From assembly GCA_036008685.1 (NCBI GenBank), contig DASYNF010000260.1:6169-70168 (forward strand): a DNA stretch of 64,000 bases. Direction: 5' to 3'. A model generated the notes under the pieces. The model ran no database searches, had not been told where the DNA came from, and worked only from the letters and a program-made list of their open reading frames with translations. A program made the translations under genes and the position numbers. The stretch comes from Actinomadura_C sp036008685. Lineage in GTDB: Bacteria; Actinomycetota; Actinomycetes; Streptosporangiales; Streptosporangiaceae. Shown here piece after piece: positions 26,486-35,181 of the stretch (the stretch's first letter is position 1; every line of letters begins with the position of its first letter).

Positions 26486-26974
26486 TCAGCCGGACCCACC
26501 GGTCAGCGGAAGATCGCCGAGGCCGGCCCATCGTCGCCCGATCCCCCTCACGGACAGGACACGCTCCTCCGTCAGCGCGTCGTCACGGCCGATGGAGATC
26601 TCGAGCCGGTCCTCGGCCAGCCCCTCCGCGAGCCCCTCCCCCCACTCCACCACGGTGACCGATTCCTCGAGCGAGGCGTCGAGGTCGAGGTCGTCGAGCT
26701 CCACGAAACCACCGAGCCGGTAGGCGTCGGCATGGACCAGCGCCGGCCCTCCGGCCAGCGAGGGGTGGACGCGGGCGATGACGAACGTGGGAGAGGTGAT
26801 CGGCCCGCGGACCTTCAGCCCCTCGCCGATGCCCTGGGTGAGGGTCGTCTTGCCGGCTCCGAGATCACCGGACAGCACCACCAGGTCACCGGGACGCAGG
26901 AACGCCGCGAGGCGCGCCCCCAGCTCCCGCATGGCCTCCCCGGTGGGAACGACCAGTTTCATGCCGGATGTCAT
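26486..26974 (-). CDS. tsaE: tRNA t6A37 synthesis ATPase TsaE
   Basis: P-loop ATPase that drives TsaBD turnover. Walker A is SGDLGAGKTTLTQGIGEGL; SPTFVIARVHPSLAGG and HADAYRLGG follow, and VVEWGEGL is the conserved Walker B-like segment. 162 residues. ATG overlaps the hydrolase stop by 4 bp. Confidence 0.95.
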   Translation of the reverse strand: MTSGMKLVVPTGEAMRELGARLAAFLRPGDLVVLSGDLGAGKTTLTQGIGEGLKVRGPITSPTFVIARVHPSLAGGPALVHADAYRLGGFVELDDLDLDASLEESVTVVEWGEGLAEGLAEDRLEISIGRDDALTEERVLSVRGIGRRWAGLGDLPLTGGSG

Positions 26975-28041
26975 GCCGAGCGCTCCTGGGACTGTGGCGT
27001 GACCCTGGCGACGAGACGGCGCAGAGCACCGGTGACGATGCCGGGATATTCGAGCGGCAGCAGGTGTCCCGCTTCGGCGACCTGGATCATTTCGGCGCCG
27101 GCGATGGCATCCGCGATCACCCGGCCGTGCGCGGCGGAGGTGAGCCGGTCGGCCCCGCCGGCCAGCACCAGCGTCGGGACCCGGCCGATCACCTCCAGCG
27201 AGGTGGTCCGGTCGTGCGACATGAGACCGGGGTAGAACTCCGCGATCACGTCGATCGGCGTGGCCCGGATCATCTCCTCGACGAAGTCGACGACGGACGG
27301 GCTCACGTATCTGTCCGCGAAACCCATCCGCCGGATCACTATGAAGGCGATGTCCGCGCCCACCTGGCGGGTGCGGTCCACGATCTCGGCCCGCCGGCCG
27401 AGACCCCGGACCACACCGGACGCCAGCGGCCGCACCATCTTGGCGAGCACGAGCGGAAGTCCCAGGGTGATCTCGCCGAGGCCGCCGCAGGAGGTGTTGA
27501 TCAAAGCGACACCGACGACCTGGTCGCCGAACAGTTCGGGGTGCCGCTCCGCCAGCGCCATGATCGACATACCGCCCATGGAGTGGCCGACGAGAAGGAC
27601 CGGCTCACCGGGCCGGACCGTCGCCCGCATCACCGCGTAGAGGTCCTCGCCGGTCTGCTCGATGGTGGCGTACGTGGGCCTGCTGCGGCCCGACCGGCCA
27701 TGACTGCGCTGGTCCCAGAAGACCATCCGGGTCCCCGGCAGATCGCGGCGCTGGTAGTGCCAGGAGTCCTGGTTGAGCGCGTATCCGTGGGAGAAGATCA
27801 CCGTGAGCGGTGCGTCGTCGGGCCCCTCGGTCTCGACGTGCAGCGGGACGCCGTCGTCGGCCAGCACCCGGAGGGGTTGCCCGCGCAGCCCGCCGAACGG
27901 TTCGTTGACGTCGGGGTCGGGGCGCAGGCCCACCCTCCCCACTGCGATCTTGCGGGCCCCGACCGCCACGCCGACACCCGCGGCGCCGAGGCCGGCCACG
28001 ACCCCGGCGACGCCTATTCGCCACTTGTTCCTGCCGTTCAT
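26971..28041 (-). CDS. alpha/beta hydrolase with N-terminal membrane segment
   Basis: The N-terminal hydrophobic stretch (VAGVVAGLGAAGVGVAVGA) looks like a signal-anchor. The hydrolase core has FSHGYALNQDSWHYQ with the oxyanion HG, the nucleophile elbow VGHSMGGMS, the acid region LVLAGGADRLT and the His in EAGHLLPLEYP, so the Ser-Asp-His triad is intact. 356 residues. Esterase, lipase or peptidase activity cannot be distinguished. Four-base overlaps join it to alr and tsaE, a gene order common in actinomycetes. Confidence 0.88.
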   Translation of the reverse strand: MNGRNKWRIGVAGVVAGLGAAGVGVAVGARKIAVGRVGLRPDPDVNEPFGGLRGQPLRVLADDGVPLHVETEGPDDAPLTVIFSHGYALNQDSWHYQRRDLPGTRMVFWDQRSHGRSGRSRPTYATIEQTGEDLYAVMRATVRPGEPVLLVGHSMGGMSIMALAERHPELFGDQVVGVALINTSCGGLGEITLGLPLVLAKMVRPLASGVVRGLGRRAEIVDRTRQVGADIAFIVIRRMGFADRYVSPSVVDFVEEMIRATPIDVIAEFYPGLMSHDRTTSLEVIGRVPTLVLAGGADRLTSAAHGRVIADAIAGAEMIQVAEAGHLLPLEYPGIVTGALRRLVARVTPQSQERSA

Positions 28042-29207
28042 GCACTCCCCTCGGGACGGCCTTCGTAGACCCGTGGCACCCGGGTCCCGATCCTGGTCAC
28101 GATCTCATAGGAGATCGTGCCAAGGGCCTGCGCCCACTCCTCCGCCGTGGGCTCACCGCGGTCGCCCGGCCCGAAGAGGACCACCTCCGCTCCGGGGGAG
28201 ATGGCCTCACCGTCCATGTCGATGACGAACTGGTCCATGCAGACGCGACCGGCGATGCGCCGCCGCCGTCCGCCGGCGAGGACCTCGAGCAGATTGGATC
28301 CCTGCCGTGGCACTCCGTCGCCGTAACCGGCCGGGACCAGGGCCAGCGTGGTCTCCCGCGTCGTGACGTAGGTGTGGCCGTACGACACTCCGCTCCCCGC
28401 GGCGACGCGCTTGACCACGGCGACACCGGCCGTCAGCGTCATCGCCGGCCGCAGCCCGAAGGTGCCGAGCCCCGGTGCCGGCATCAGGCCGTACGCGGCG
28501 ATGCCGGGCCGTACGAGGTCGTAGCGGGCCTGGGGGAGGGTCAGGAGAGCGGCCGAGTTGGCCAGATGACGGACCTGAGGGCGGAGACCGGCCTTCTCGG
28601 CCAGCTCCACGGCCTCCTGGAACAGGCCGATCTGGCGCGGGATCGACGGATGGCCCGGCTGGTCGGCACAGGCGAAGTGCGAGTAGATCCCGACGACGTC
28701 GATGAGACCGGCGGCCTGGGCGGCCAGAGCGGCGTCGACCACTGCGGGCCAGTCGCTCGGCCCCGCGCCCCCACGCGACATTCCGGTGTCGGCCTTGAGG
28801 TGCACGCGCGTGGTGCGACCGGCCGTGCGGGCGGCGGTGGCGAGTTCCCGCACCATCCACGCCGTTCCGGCCGTCAGGTCCAGGCCCGCCGTGACCGCCT
28901 GGTCGTAGGGCTCGCCCGGCACACCGAGGCACACCAGGATCGGCGCGTCGACACCGGCCGCGCGCAGCGCCAGGCCCTCGGCCAGCTTGGCGACACCGAG
29001 CCACGTGGCGCCGCCGGCCAGCGCGGCGCGCGCCGACTCCACCATGCCGTGGCCGTAGGCCTCGGCCTTGACCATCGCCATGACCTCGGCGCCCCCGGCG
29101 TGCTCACGCAGGAGGGCGATGTTGTCGCGGATGGCGTGGAGGTCGATGCGCGCCTGTGCCGGACTCGTCATGTCCGCCGAGTCTGCCAATTGTCTCGCCA
29201 TGATCAC
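28038..29207 (-). CDS. alr: alanine racemase
   Basis: PLP enzyme that makes D-alanine for peptidoglycan. PLP lysine in AMVKAEAYGHGMVE, catalytic Tyr in GVSYGHTYVT, barrel motifs HLKADTGMSRGG and IYSHFACAD, and the C-terminal beta domain VCMDQFVIDM. 389 residues from GTG (29207), which overlaps the nnr stop; ATG 29201 and 29171 are shorter alternatives. Confidence 0.96.
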   Translation of the reverse strand: MIMARQLADSADMTSPAQARIDLHAIRDNIALLREHAGGAEVMAMVKAEAYGHGMVESARAALAGGATWLGVAKLAEGLALRAAGVDAPILVCLGVPGEPYDQAVTAGLDLTAGTAWMVRELATAARTAGRTTRVHLKADTGMSRGGAGPSDWPAVVDAALAAQAAGLIDVVGIYSHFACADQPGHPSIPRQIGLFQEAVELAEKAGLRPQVRHLANSAALLTLPQARYDLVRPGIAAYGLMPAPGLGTFGLRPAMTLTAGVAVVKRVAAGSGVSYGHTYVTTRETTLALVPAGYGDGVPRQGSNLLEVLAGGRRRRIAGRVCMDQFVIDMDGEAISPGAEVVLFGPGDRGEPTAEEWAQALGTISYEIVTRIGTRVPRVYEGRPEGSA

Positions 29208-30688
29208 CGCATATCCGTCTCTGCCGCCCTGGTGTCCCCAGACAGGGTACGAAACGCCCTGGGAAGTGCGGTGATGACATCCTGGGCGCTGATCGGCGCC
29301 TCGCCCTCACCACCGGGTGAGACGGCCAGCCTCGCCGCGAGGCCGTGCACATAGGCACCCGCCGTCGCCGCGTCGAGCGGGCTCATCCCACCGGCCAGCA
29401 ACGCGCCGATGAGCCCGGAGAGCACGTCGCCGGTCCCCGCGGTCGCGAGCCACGGGGTGCCGGTGGGGTTGACCCGGACCGGCCGGTCCTCCTCGGCGAT
29501 GAGCGTCGTCGAGCCCTTGAGGAGCACGATCGCCGGAAGCTCGGCGACCGCCCTGCGGACGTGCTCGAACCGCCGGGCCTCGATGGCGTGCCGGTCCGCG
29601 CCGAGCAGCCGGGCCAGCTCGCCGGCGTGTGGGGTGAGCACGGTGGGGGCGGTCCGGCGCAGCAGGTCCCGGCGCCGTGCCAGCACGGTCAGGCCGTCCG
29701 CGTCGACCAGCACGGGCAGGTCGGTGCCCAGCGCGGCGGCGAGCAGCTCCTCGGCATGGTCGCCGGTGCCGAGGCCCGGTCCGACGACCCAGGCCTGCAC
29801 CCGGCCCACGTCCAGGCCCGAACCCGGCTCGGCCACGGCCGCGATCGCCTCCGGCCACCGCTGCCTGACCAGGTCCACGACCGGGGCTACGGAGGCGAAG
29901 CGGACCATCCCGGCACCACCCCGGATCGCTCCCCCGGTCGTCAGCACGGCCGCGCCGGTGAACCGCTCGCTCCCCGCGACGATCCCGACGACGCCGCGGC
30001 GGTATTTGTCGGTCTCCGGCCCCGGGCGTGGCGGCCGTACGTCCTCCGGCCACGCGGACACCACGTCCGGGTCGGGCAGATAGGGGCCGAGTCCGATGTC
30101 CACCAGTTCGACGACGCCGGCGTGCACGGCTCCGGGATCGATGAACAGGCCCGGCTTGTACGTGCCGAAGGTCACGGTGACGTCGGCCATGACCGCCGCG
30201 CCCGGCACCTCGCCGGTGTCGGCGTCGACGCCGCTCGGAACGTCACAGGCCACGACCAGCGCGGGTGTGTCCCGTGTCCGTACGGCCAGGCCGGCGTAGG
30301 ACTCTTTCAGCGGGCCGTGGCCGCCGATGCCGGTGAGGCCGTCGATCACCAGATCCGCGTCGTCGACGACCGCCTCGTCGTCGGTCACCTTGCCGCCGGC
30401 CTCCCGCAGCGCCCGCAGTCCCTCCGGGTGCGCCCTCGAGCCCGCGAGGACGGCCTGGACCCCGGTGCCGCGCCGGGCCAGCCGCGCACCCGCGAACAGG
30501 GTGTCGCCGCCGTTGTCGCCGCTGCCGACCAGCAGGACGACGCGGGAGCCGTACACCCCCGGGAGCAGCTGGGCGCAGACGGCGGCCAGCCCCGCGGCGG
30601 CACGGCGCATGAGCGCCCCCTCCGGGAGGCGGGCCATCAGCGCCTGCTCGGCCGCCCGGACCTTGCCGACCTGGTGCGCATATCTCAT
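29204..30688 (-). CDS. nnr: bifunctional NAD(P)H-hydrate epimerase / ADP-dependent dehydratase
   Basis: Repairs damaged NAD(P)H hydrates. N-terminal YjeF-type epimerase with VGSGDNGGDTLFAGARL and ACDVPSGVDADTGEV; C-terminal ribokinase-like dehydratase with KYRRGVVGIVAGSERFTGAAV, TPHAGELARLLGA and NPTGTPWLATAGTGDVLSG. 494 residues. ATG start lies within a recurring AGCGGAGCGAGCGATGAG context. Confidence 0.95.
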   Translation of the reverse strand: MRYAHQVGKVRAAEQALMARLPEGALMRRAAAGLAAVCAQLLPGVYGSRVVLLVGSGDNGGDTLFAGARLARRGTGVQAVLAGSRAHPEGLRALREAGGKVTDDEAVVDDADLVIDGLTGIGGHGPLKESYAGLAVRTRDTPALVVACDVPSGVDADTGEVPGAAVMADVTVTFGTYKPGLFIDPGAVHAGVVELVDIGLGPYLPDPDVVSAWPEDVRPPRPGPETDKYRRGVVGIVAGSERFTGAAVLTTGGAIRGGAGMVRFASVAPVVDLVRQRWPEAIAAVAEPGSGLDVGRVQAWVVGPGLGTGDHAEELLAAALGTDLPVLVDADGLTVLARRRDLLRRTAPTVLTPHAGELARLLGADRHAIEARRFEHVRRAVAELPAIVLLKGSTTLIAEEDRPVRVNPTGTPWLATAGTGDVLSGLIGALLAGGMSPLDAATAGAYVHGLAARLAVSPGGEGEAPISAQDVITALPRAFRTLSGDTRAAETDMR

Positions 30689-30689
30689 C

Positions 30690-30701
30690 GCTCGCTCCGC
30701 T
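30690..30701 (-). repeat. short dispersed motif AGCGGAGCGAGC at a start codon
   Basis: The 12-mer lies 1 bp before the nnr ATG. The same 12-mer recurs at 36090-36101 and 36161-36172 beside gene starts and ends in the ABC operon. Confidence 0.8.
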
Positions 30702-30728
30702 CACCCGCTGTGCCGGTCGTCCGGCCTG

Positions 30729-31082
30729 TCATCTGGTCTCCGCGACGACGACCGCCATGGCGACGCCGGCGTCGTGGCTCAGGGACAGGTGCCAGTGCGT
30801 GACACCGTGTCGCCGCGCCGCCTCGGCCACCGTGCCCTCGACGTGCAGGATCGGCCGGCCGCCCTCGGCCTTGCGGACCTCGACATCGGTCCACAGCAGT
30901 CCGGGCGGCGCGCCGAGCGCCTTGGCCACCGCCTCCTTGGCCGCGAACCTGGCCGCCAGCGACCTCGGCAGGAGCTCCCGCTCGGTCTCGGTGAACAGCC
31001 GGATCCGCAGCCTCGGCGTGCGTTCCAGGGACTGCTCGAACCTGCCCACGTCGACGACGTCGATCCCCACACCCACGATCAC
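30729..31082 (-). CDS. acpS: holo-[acyl-carrier-protein] synthase
   Basis: Attaches 4'-phosphopantetheine to acyl carrier protein. The N-terminal metal-binding VGVGIDVVDVGRFEQSL and the FAAKEAVAKALG helix, then HWHLSLSHDAGVAMAVV, are diagnostic. 117 residues from a GTG placed just before the family's usual start; the upstream part of the open frame (to 31154) is not conserved and contains the transcript leader. Confidence 0.93.
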   Translation of the reverse strand: MIVGVGIDVVDVGRFEQSLERTPRLRIRLFTETERELLPRSLAARFAAKEAVAKALGAPPGLLWTDVEVRKAEGGRPILHVEGTVAEAARRHGVTHWHLSLSHDAGVAMAVVVAETR

Positions 31083-31146
31083 GTGTCCAGGGTGCCACGC
31101 CCTGGTCAGAACAGAAGCGCGCCCCGGCCCGAACAGAAAAGACCGG

Positions 31147-31329
31147 TCAATCATCTGAAGAGCCCCCGGCGGCGGGGGGCTCAGGGACTAGAGTTGCGTT
31201 CACGATCAGTCCTCTGGCCGCGAGCGGCACCGGCCCGTCGCCGTGCCGCGCGGGGCGGACCAGGGTCAGGTGATCGGCCCTGAGATCGTCTATGTTCACC
31301 GGCACCGACTCCAGCGAAACCGTATCCAT
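31147..31329 (-). CDS. possible small hypothetical protein (60 aa)
   Basis: ATG-initiated frame MDTVSLESVPVNIDDLRADH between glmS and acpS. An internal GTG (31299, VNIDDLR) has GGAG 9 bp upstream and may be the real start. No membrane segment or family. Its last third coincides with a terminator hairpin, which also explains the GGSSDD end, so it may be only leader sequence. Confidence 0.3.
   Translation of the reverse strand: MDTVSLESVPVNIDDLRADHLTLVRPARHGDGPVPLAARGLIVNATLVPEPPAAGGSSDD
31160..31182 (-). terminator. terminator-like hairpin upstream of acpS
   Basis: GAGCCCCC paired with GGGGGCTC, loop of 7, followed on the minus strand by a T-rich stretch (CTTTTCTGT at about 31135). It lies between the small frame and acpS. 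Confidence 0.6.
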
Positions 31330-31378
31330 CGGAACCAGGCCGGCTCCATATATTGCAGGTCACAGTGCATGCACTGCG

Positions 31379-31409
31379 GTGGCCCCGCCCGTACTCCGGG
31401 AGGGGCCAC
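31379..31409 (-). terminator. terminator of glmS
   Basis: GTGGCCCC...GGGGCCAC stem with inner CCCG/CGGG pairing, 16 bp after the glmS stop. A perfect 14-bp palindrome (CAGTGCATGCACTG, 31363-31376) lies directly beyond it. Confidence 0.65.
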
Positions 31410-31424
31410 TTTCGCGACACCGGG

Positions 31425-33362
31425 CTATTCGACCGTGACCGACTTGGCCAGGTTGCGGGGTTGGTCGACGTCATGTCCCTTGGCCGTGGCGAGCTCACAG
31501 GCGAAGACCTGCAACGGCACGGTCGCCACGAGAGGCTGCAGCAGGGTCGGCACGGCCGGCACCCTGAGCAGGGTGTCGGCGTAGGGGGCCACGGTCTGGT
31601 CGCCCTCCTCGGCGATCACGATGGTGCGCGCGCCACGGGCCCGGATCTCCTGGATGTTCGACACGATCTTGTCGTGCAGCACCGCGCGAGCGCGTGGCGG
31701 GACCACCACGACGACGGGCAGCCCCTCCTCGATCAGTGCGATCGGCCCGTGCTTGAGCTCTCCGGCCGCGAACCCCTCGGCGTGCATGTAGGCCAGCTCC
31801 TTGAGCTTGAGCGCCCCTTCCAAAGCCACGGGATAACCGACATGGCGGCCGAGGAACAGCACACAGCGCTCCCCCGCGAGTGACCGGGCGAGCGCCCGGA
31901 CCGGCTCCATGGTCTCGAGCACCTTGTTCACCTTGTCCGGCATGCCGGACAGCATCTGGATCATCGCGAAGACCTCGTCACCCCACTTGGTGCCCCGGAC
32001 CTGCGCGAGGTAGAGCGCGATGAGATAGACCGCGACGAGCTGGGTCAGGAAGGCCTTGGTCGAGGCGACCGCCACCTCCGGACCGGCATGGGTGTAGAGC
32101 ACGCCATCGCACTCGCGCGGGATGGTGGAGCCGTTGACGTTGCAGATCCCCAGCACGCGGGCGCGCTGCTCGCGCGCGTGTCTCAGCGCCATCAGGGTGT
32201 CCATCGTCTCTCCCGACTGGGAGATGGCGATCACCAGTGTGGACCGGGTGAGGATGGCGTCCCGATAGCGGAACTCGCTCGCCAGCTCGACCTCACAGGG
32301 GAGCTGGGCCCAGTGCTCGATGGCGTACTTGGCGATCATCCCGGCGTGATAGGCCGTACCGCACGCGACAATGATGATCTTGTCGACGTCGCGGAGCTCG
32401 TCGTCGGAGAGCCGCATCTCGTCGAGGGTCAGCCTGCCGTCCACGCCGATCCGGCCGAGCAGCGTGTCGGCGACCGCCCGCGGCTGCTCGGCGATCTCCT
32501 TGAGCATGAAGTAGTCGTAGCCGCCCTTCTCGGCCGCGGAGACGTCCCAGCCGACGTGGTATTCGCGCACGGTGGCGGGCTTGCCCTCGAAGTCGGTCAC
32601 GGTCACCGCGTCCCGGCGCAGCTCGACCACCTGATCCTGGCCGAGCTCGATGGCGGCCCGGGTGTGCGCGATGAAGGCGGCCACATCGCTGGCGAGGAAG
32701 TTCTCTCCGGCCCCCCGGCCGACGACGAGCGGCGAGTTGCGTCGCGCGCCCACGACCACGTCCGGCTCGGCCGCGTGTACGGCCACGAGCGTGAAGGCGC
32801 CCTGGAGCCGGCGGCAGACGCGCCGCATGGCCTCGGCCAGCCGGACGGAGCTCCCGCCGGCCCCGGACAGCTCCTCCTCGAGCAGGTGGGCGACCGCCTC
32901 GGTGTCGGTGTCGGAGCTCAGCTCGTGTCCGCGCCGCTCCAGCTCGGCGCGCAGGACGGCGAAGTTCTCGATGATGCCGTTGTGCACGACCGCGATGGAC
33001 CCGGAGCAGTCGGTGTGGGGGTGGGCGTTGCGGTCGTTCGGCGGGCCATGGGTCGCCCAGCGCGTGTGGCCGATGCCGAGGGTGCCGCCGGCCGGGCCGG
33101 CCGTGTCTGCTGTGGCCGCTGTGGCCGTACGTCCCGTCGCGGCGCCGTCCAGCCTCGCCACCTCGGGCGGCGGTGCCATGCCCGCGATGAGCGCGTTGCG
33201 GAGGTTGACCAGCTTGCCGGCCCGCTTGACCGTCCTCAGCGCGCCACCGCCCACCACGGCCACGCCTGCGGAGTCGTAGCCCCGGTACTCCAGCCTCGCC
33301 AGGCCGTCCACGACGACCTCGAGCGCGGGCTTGGCTCCCACGTATCCCACGATTCCGCACAT
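31425..33362 (-). CDS. glmS: glutamine--fructose-6-phosphate aminotransferase (isomerising)
   Basis: Makes glucosamine-6-phosphate, entry to UDP-GlcNAc. MCGIVGYVG puts the nucleophile Cys at position 2, so ATG 33362 is the start, although the frame extends 3 codons. HTRWATHG, NGIIEN and two SIS domains (ACGTAYHAGMIAKY, SQSGETMDTL; LGRHVGYPVALEGALKLKE) end in the conserved DQPRNLAKSVTVE. 645 residues. It is longer than usual owing to an insertion rich in Ala/Thr/Gly at about residues 65-95. glmM follows the ABC genes nearby. Confidence 0.97.
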   Translation of the reverse strand: MCGIVGYVGAKPALEVVVDGLARLEYRGYDSAGVAVVGGGALRTVKRAGKLVNLRNALIAGMAPPPEVARLDGAATGRTATAATADTAGPAGGTLGIGHTRWATHGPPNDRNAHPHTDCSGSIAVVHNGIIENFAVLRAELERRGHELSSDTDTEAVAHLLEEELSGAGGSSVRLAEAMRRVCRRLQGAFTLVAVHAAEPDVVVGARRNSPLVVGRGAGENFLASDVAAFIAHTRAAIELGQDQVVELRRDAVTVTDFEGKPATVREYHVGWDVSAAEKGGYDYFMLKEIAEQPRAVADTLLGRIGVDGRLTLDEMRLSDDELRDVDKIIIVACGTAYHAGMIAKYAIEHWAQLPCEVELASEFRYRDAILTRSTLVIAISQSGETMDTLMALRHAREQRARVLGICNVNGSTIPRECDGVLYTHAGPEVAVASTKAFLTQLVAVYLIALYLAQVRGTKWGDEVFAMIQMLSGMPDKVNKVLETMEPVRALARSLAGERCVLFLGRHVGYPVALEGALKLKELAYMHAEGFAAGELKHGPIALIEEGLPVVVVVPPRARAVLHDKIVSNIQEIRARGARTIVIAEEGDQTVAPYADTLLRVPAVPTLLQPLVATVPLQVFACELATAKGHDVDQPRNLAKSVTVE

Positions 33363-33430
33363 GGCGGCCACACTAACCCGTGCTCAGCCGGCGGCCGCGC
33401 ACCGGCGTGTCACCGTACGTACGGGCGCCG

Positions 33431-34147
33431 TCACTCCGTGCCTACCACCGACAACGTCCGCAGGCGTACGGCCGCGAGCGTGACGCCCAGCACGGTGACG
33501 ACGGCGAGCAGCACGGCCGCCATGCCGAGCCCGACCTCGGAGGTGAGAGTGGAGGCCGGCGTCAGCGCGTCGGTCACGGAGAGCGCCCACTGCTGGATCG
33601 ACAGCGTCCGGGCGCCGGGGGCGAAGTTGCCGACCAGCGTCTCCCAGACGAGGGCGTAGAGCAGGCCTATCGTGACGGCGTTGCGGCTGGCCACCGCGAG
33701 GGCCACGAAGACGGCGCAGTAGGCCGCGCCTCCGGCGAACGTCCCGATGGCGAAGGCCGGGGTGAGCCCGGCCGTCGTCCCGGTCATGAGGAGCCCGGCC
33801 ACCAGTGTCGGCACGACGGCGAAGACGAACACCAGCACCAGCGCGACCGCGTACTTGGTCGTCGTGACGACCGGCCGCGGGATGGGCTTGGTGAGGATGT
33901 ACATGATCTGGCCGTCGTCGATCTCCGGGCCGATCACCCCCGTACCGGCGATCAGGCAGAGGAGCGGCAGCAGCGTGCCCAGGGCGAACCGCTGCAGCAC
34001 CGCCGTCGACACGTCGAGGTCGTTGTATCCGGTGATGCGCAGCGCCAGCGCGAGCACGAGCAGGACGCCCGGGAGCGCGAACAACAGCAACGCCCTCTTA
34101 CGGCCCAGCATCCCCCGGAAGGTGATGTAGGCGATGGTGGCGTTCAT
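33431..34147 (-). CDS. ABC-2 type transporter permease
   Basis: 238 residues with six hydrophobic segments. EIDDGQIMYILTKPIPRP, just after the second segment, is the cytoplasmic coupling-helix pattern of ABC-2 permeases. It follows an ATPase gene by 46 bp with AAAGGG before a second in-frame-like ATG; ATGAACGCC is chosen as start. Probable exporter of an unknown substrate, paired with the ATPase at 34194. Confidence 0.88.
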   Translation of the reverse strand: MNATIAYITFRGMLGRKRALLLFALPGVLLVLALALRITGYNDLDVSTAVLQRFALGTLLPLLCLIAGTGVIGPEIDDGQIMYILTKPIPRPVVTTTKYAVALVLVFVFAVVPTLVAGLLMTGTTAGLTPAFAIGTFAGGAAYCAVFVALAVASRNAVTIGLLYALVWETLVGNFAPGARTLSIQQWALSVTDALTPASTLTSEVGLGMAAVLLAVVTVLGVTLAAVRLRTLSVVGTE

Positions 34148-34193
34148 CGGTCGCTCATCCCTTTCGCGGGGTGGGTACGGGTCACAGGGCCGG

Positions 34194-35105
34194 TCACGGG
34201 GCCACCAGGTAGGAGAACACGCTCTCCAGGGACTCGTCGGCCGGGGAGACCTCGAGCAGGCGCACCCCCTCCTTGCGGGCCACCTGCGGGAGCAGCCAGG
34301 TGAAGCGGCGGAAGTCCACGGCCTCGACCTGGAGGCCGGCCTCGCTCAGCTGGACGCTGCGGGCCGAGCCGTCCGCGATGATCGCCGAGGCCAGCGCGCG
34401 ATCGTCGGAGGAGCGGACGACGAACACGTGCGGCCGGTCGGTCATGAGCCGCCGGATCGCCCGGAAGTCGCCCGAGGCCGCATGCCGCCCGGCCACCATC
34501 ACCTCGATGTGGTTGGCCAGCCGCTCGACCTCTTCGAGGATGTGCGAGCTGAACAGGACGGTCCGCCCCTCGGCGGCCATCGCCCGGATCAGGTCCATGA
34601 GCTGCAGCCGCTGCCGCGGATCCATGCCGTTGAACGGCTCGTCGAGCAGCAGGACCGCCGGATCGTGCACGAGCGCCGAAGCCATCTTGATCCGCTGCTT
34701 CATGCCCTTGGAGTAGGTCCCGATCACCCGGTCCTTGGCATGCTCCATCTCGACCAGGGCCAGGGCGCGCTGCGCCGCGGCACCCGGCTGGGGCAGCTTG
34801 TGGAGCTTGGCCATGGAGAGCACGAACTGCGAGCCGGTGAGGAAGTCGAACGCCGACTCCCGCTCCGGCACCAGCCCGATGTGCCGGTAGACCTCGGGGT
34901 TCTTCCAGATCGGCGTTCCGTCGAGCGTCACCGTGCCCGATGAGGCGGGCAGGAAGCCGCCCATCATGTGGATCAGTGTGGACTTGCCCGCGCCGTTGGG
35001 GCCGAGCAGGCCGGTCACGCCGGGGCCCACCGCCATCGAGATGCCGTTGACCGCGACGACGTTCCCGTACCACCGGGAGACCTGGTGGAGTTGCAGCACG
35101 CTCAT
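34194..35105 (-). CDS. ABC transporter ATP-binding protein
   Basis: Walker A LLGPNGAGKSTLIHMMGG, Q-loop-like region LVPERESAFDFLTG, signature YSKGMKQRIKMA, Walker B AVLLLDEPFNGMD and switch His in FSSHILEEVERL. A C-terminal domain of about 80 residues follows. The Q-loop Gln is replaced by Glu (VPERES), and the signature is SKGMK rather than LSGGQ, as in some DrrA-like ATPases. Energises the permease downstream. Confidence 0.9.
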   Translation of the reverse strand: MSVLQLHQVSRWYGNVVAVNGISMAVGPGVTGLLGPNGAGKSTLIHMMGGFLPASSGTVTLDGTPIWKNPEVYRHIGLVPERESAFDFLTGSQFVLSMAKLHKLPQPGAAAQRALALVEMEHAKDRVIGTYSKGMKQRIKMASALVHDPAVLLLDEPFNGMDPRQRLQLMDLIRAMAAEGRTVLFSSHILEEVERLANHIEVMVAGRHAASGDFRAIRRLMTDRPHVFVVRSSDDRALASAIIADGSARSVQLSEAGLQVEAVDFRRFTWLLPQVARKEGVRLLEVSPADESLESVFSYLVAP

Positions 35106-35181
35106 GGGGTCATCTCCCGGGACTCCTCCACGCGATCACAGCGGTTCGGGGTCCGCCACGCGATCTCGCACGTCTTCGCGG

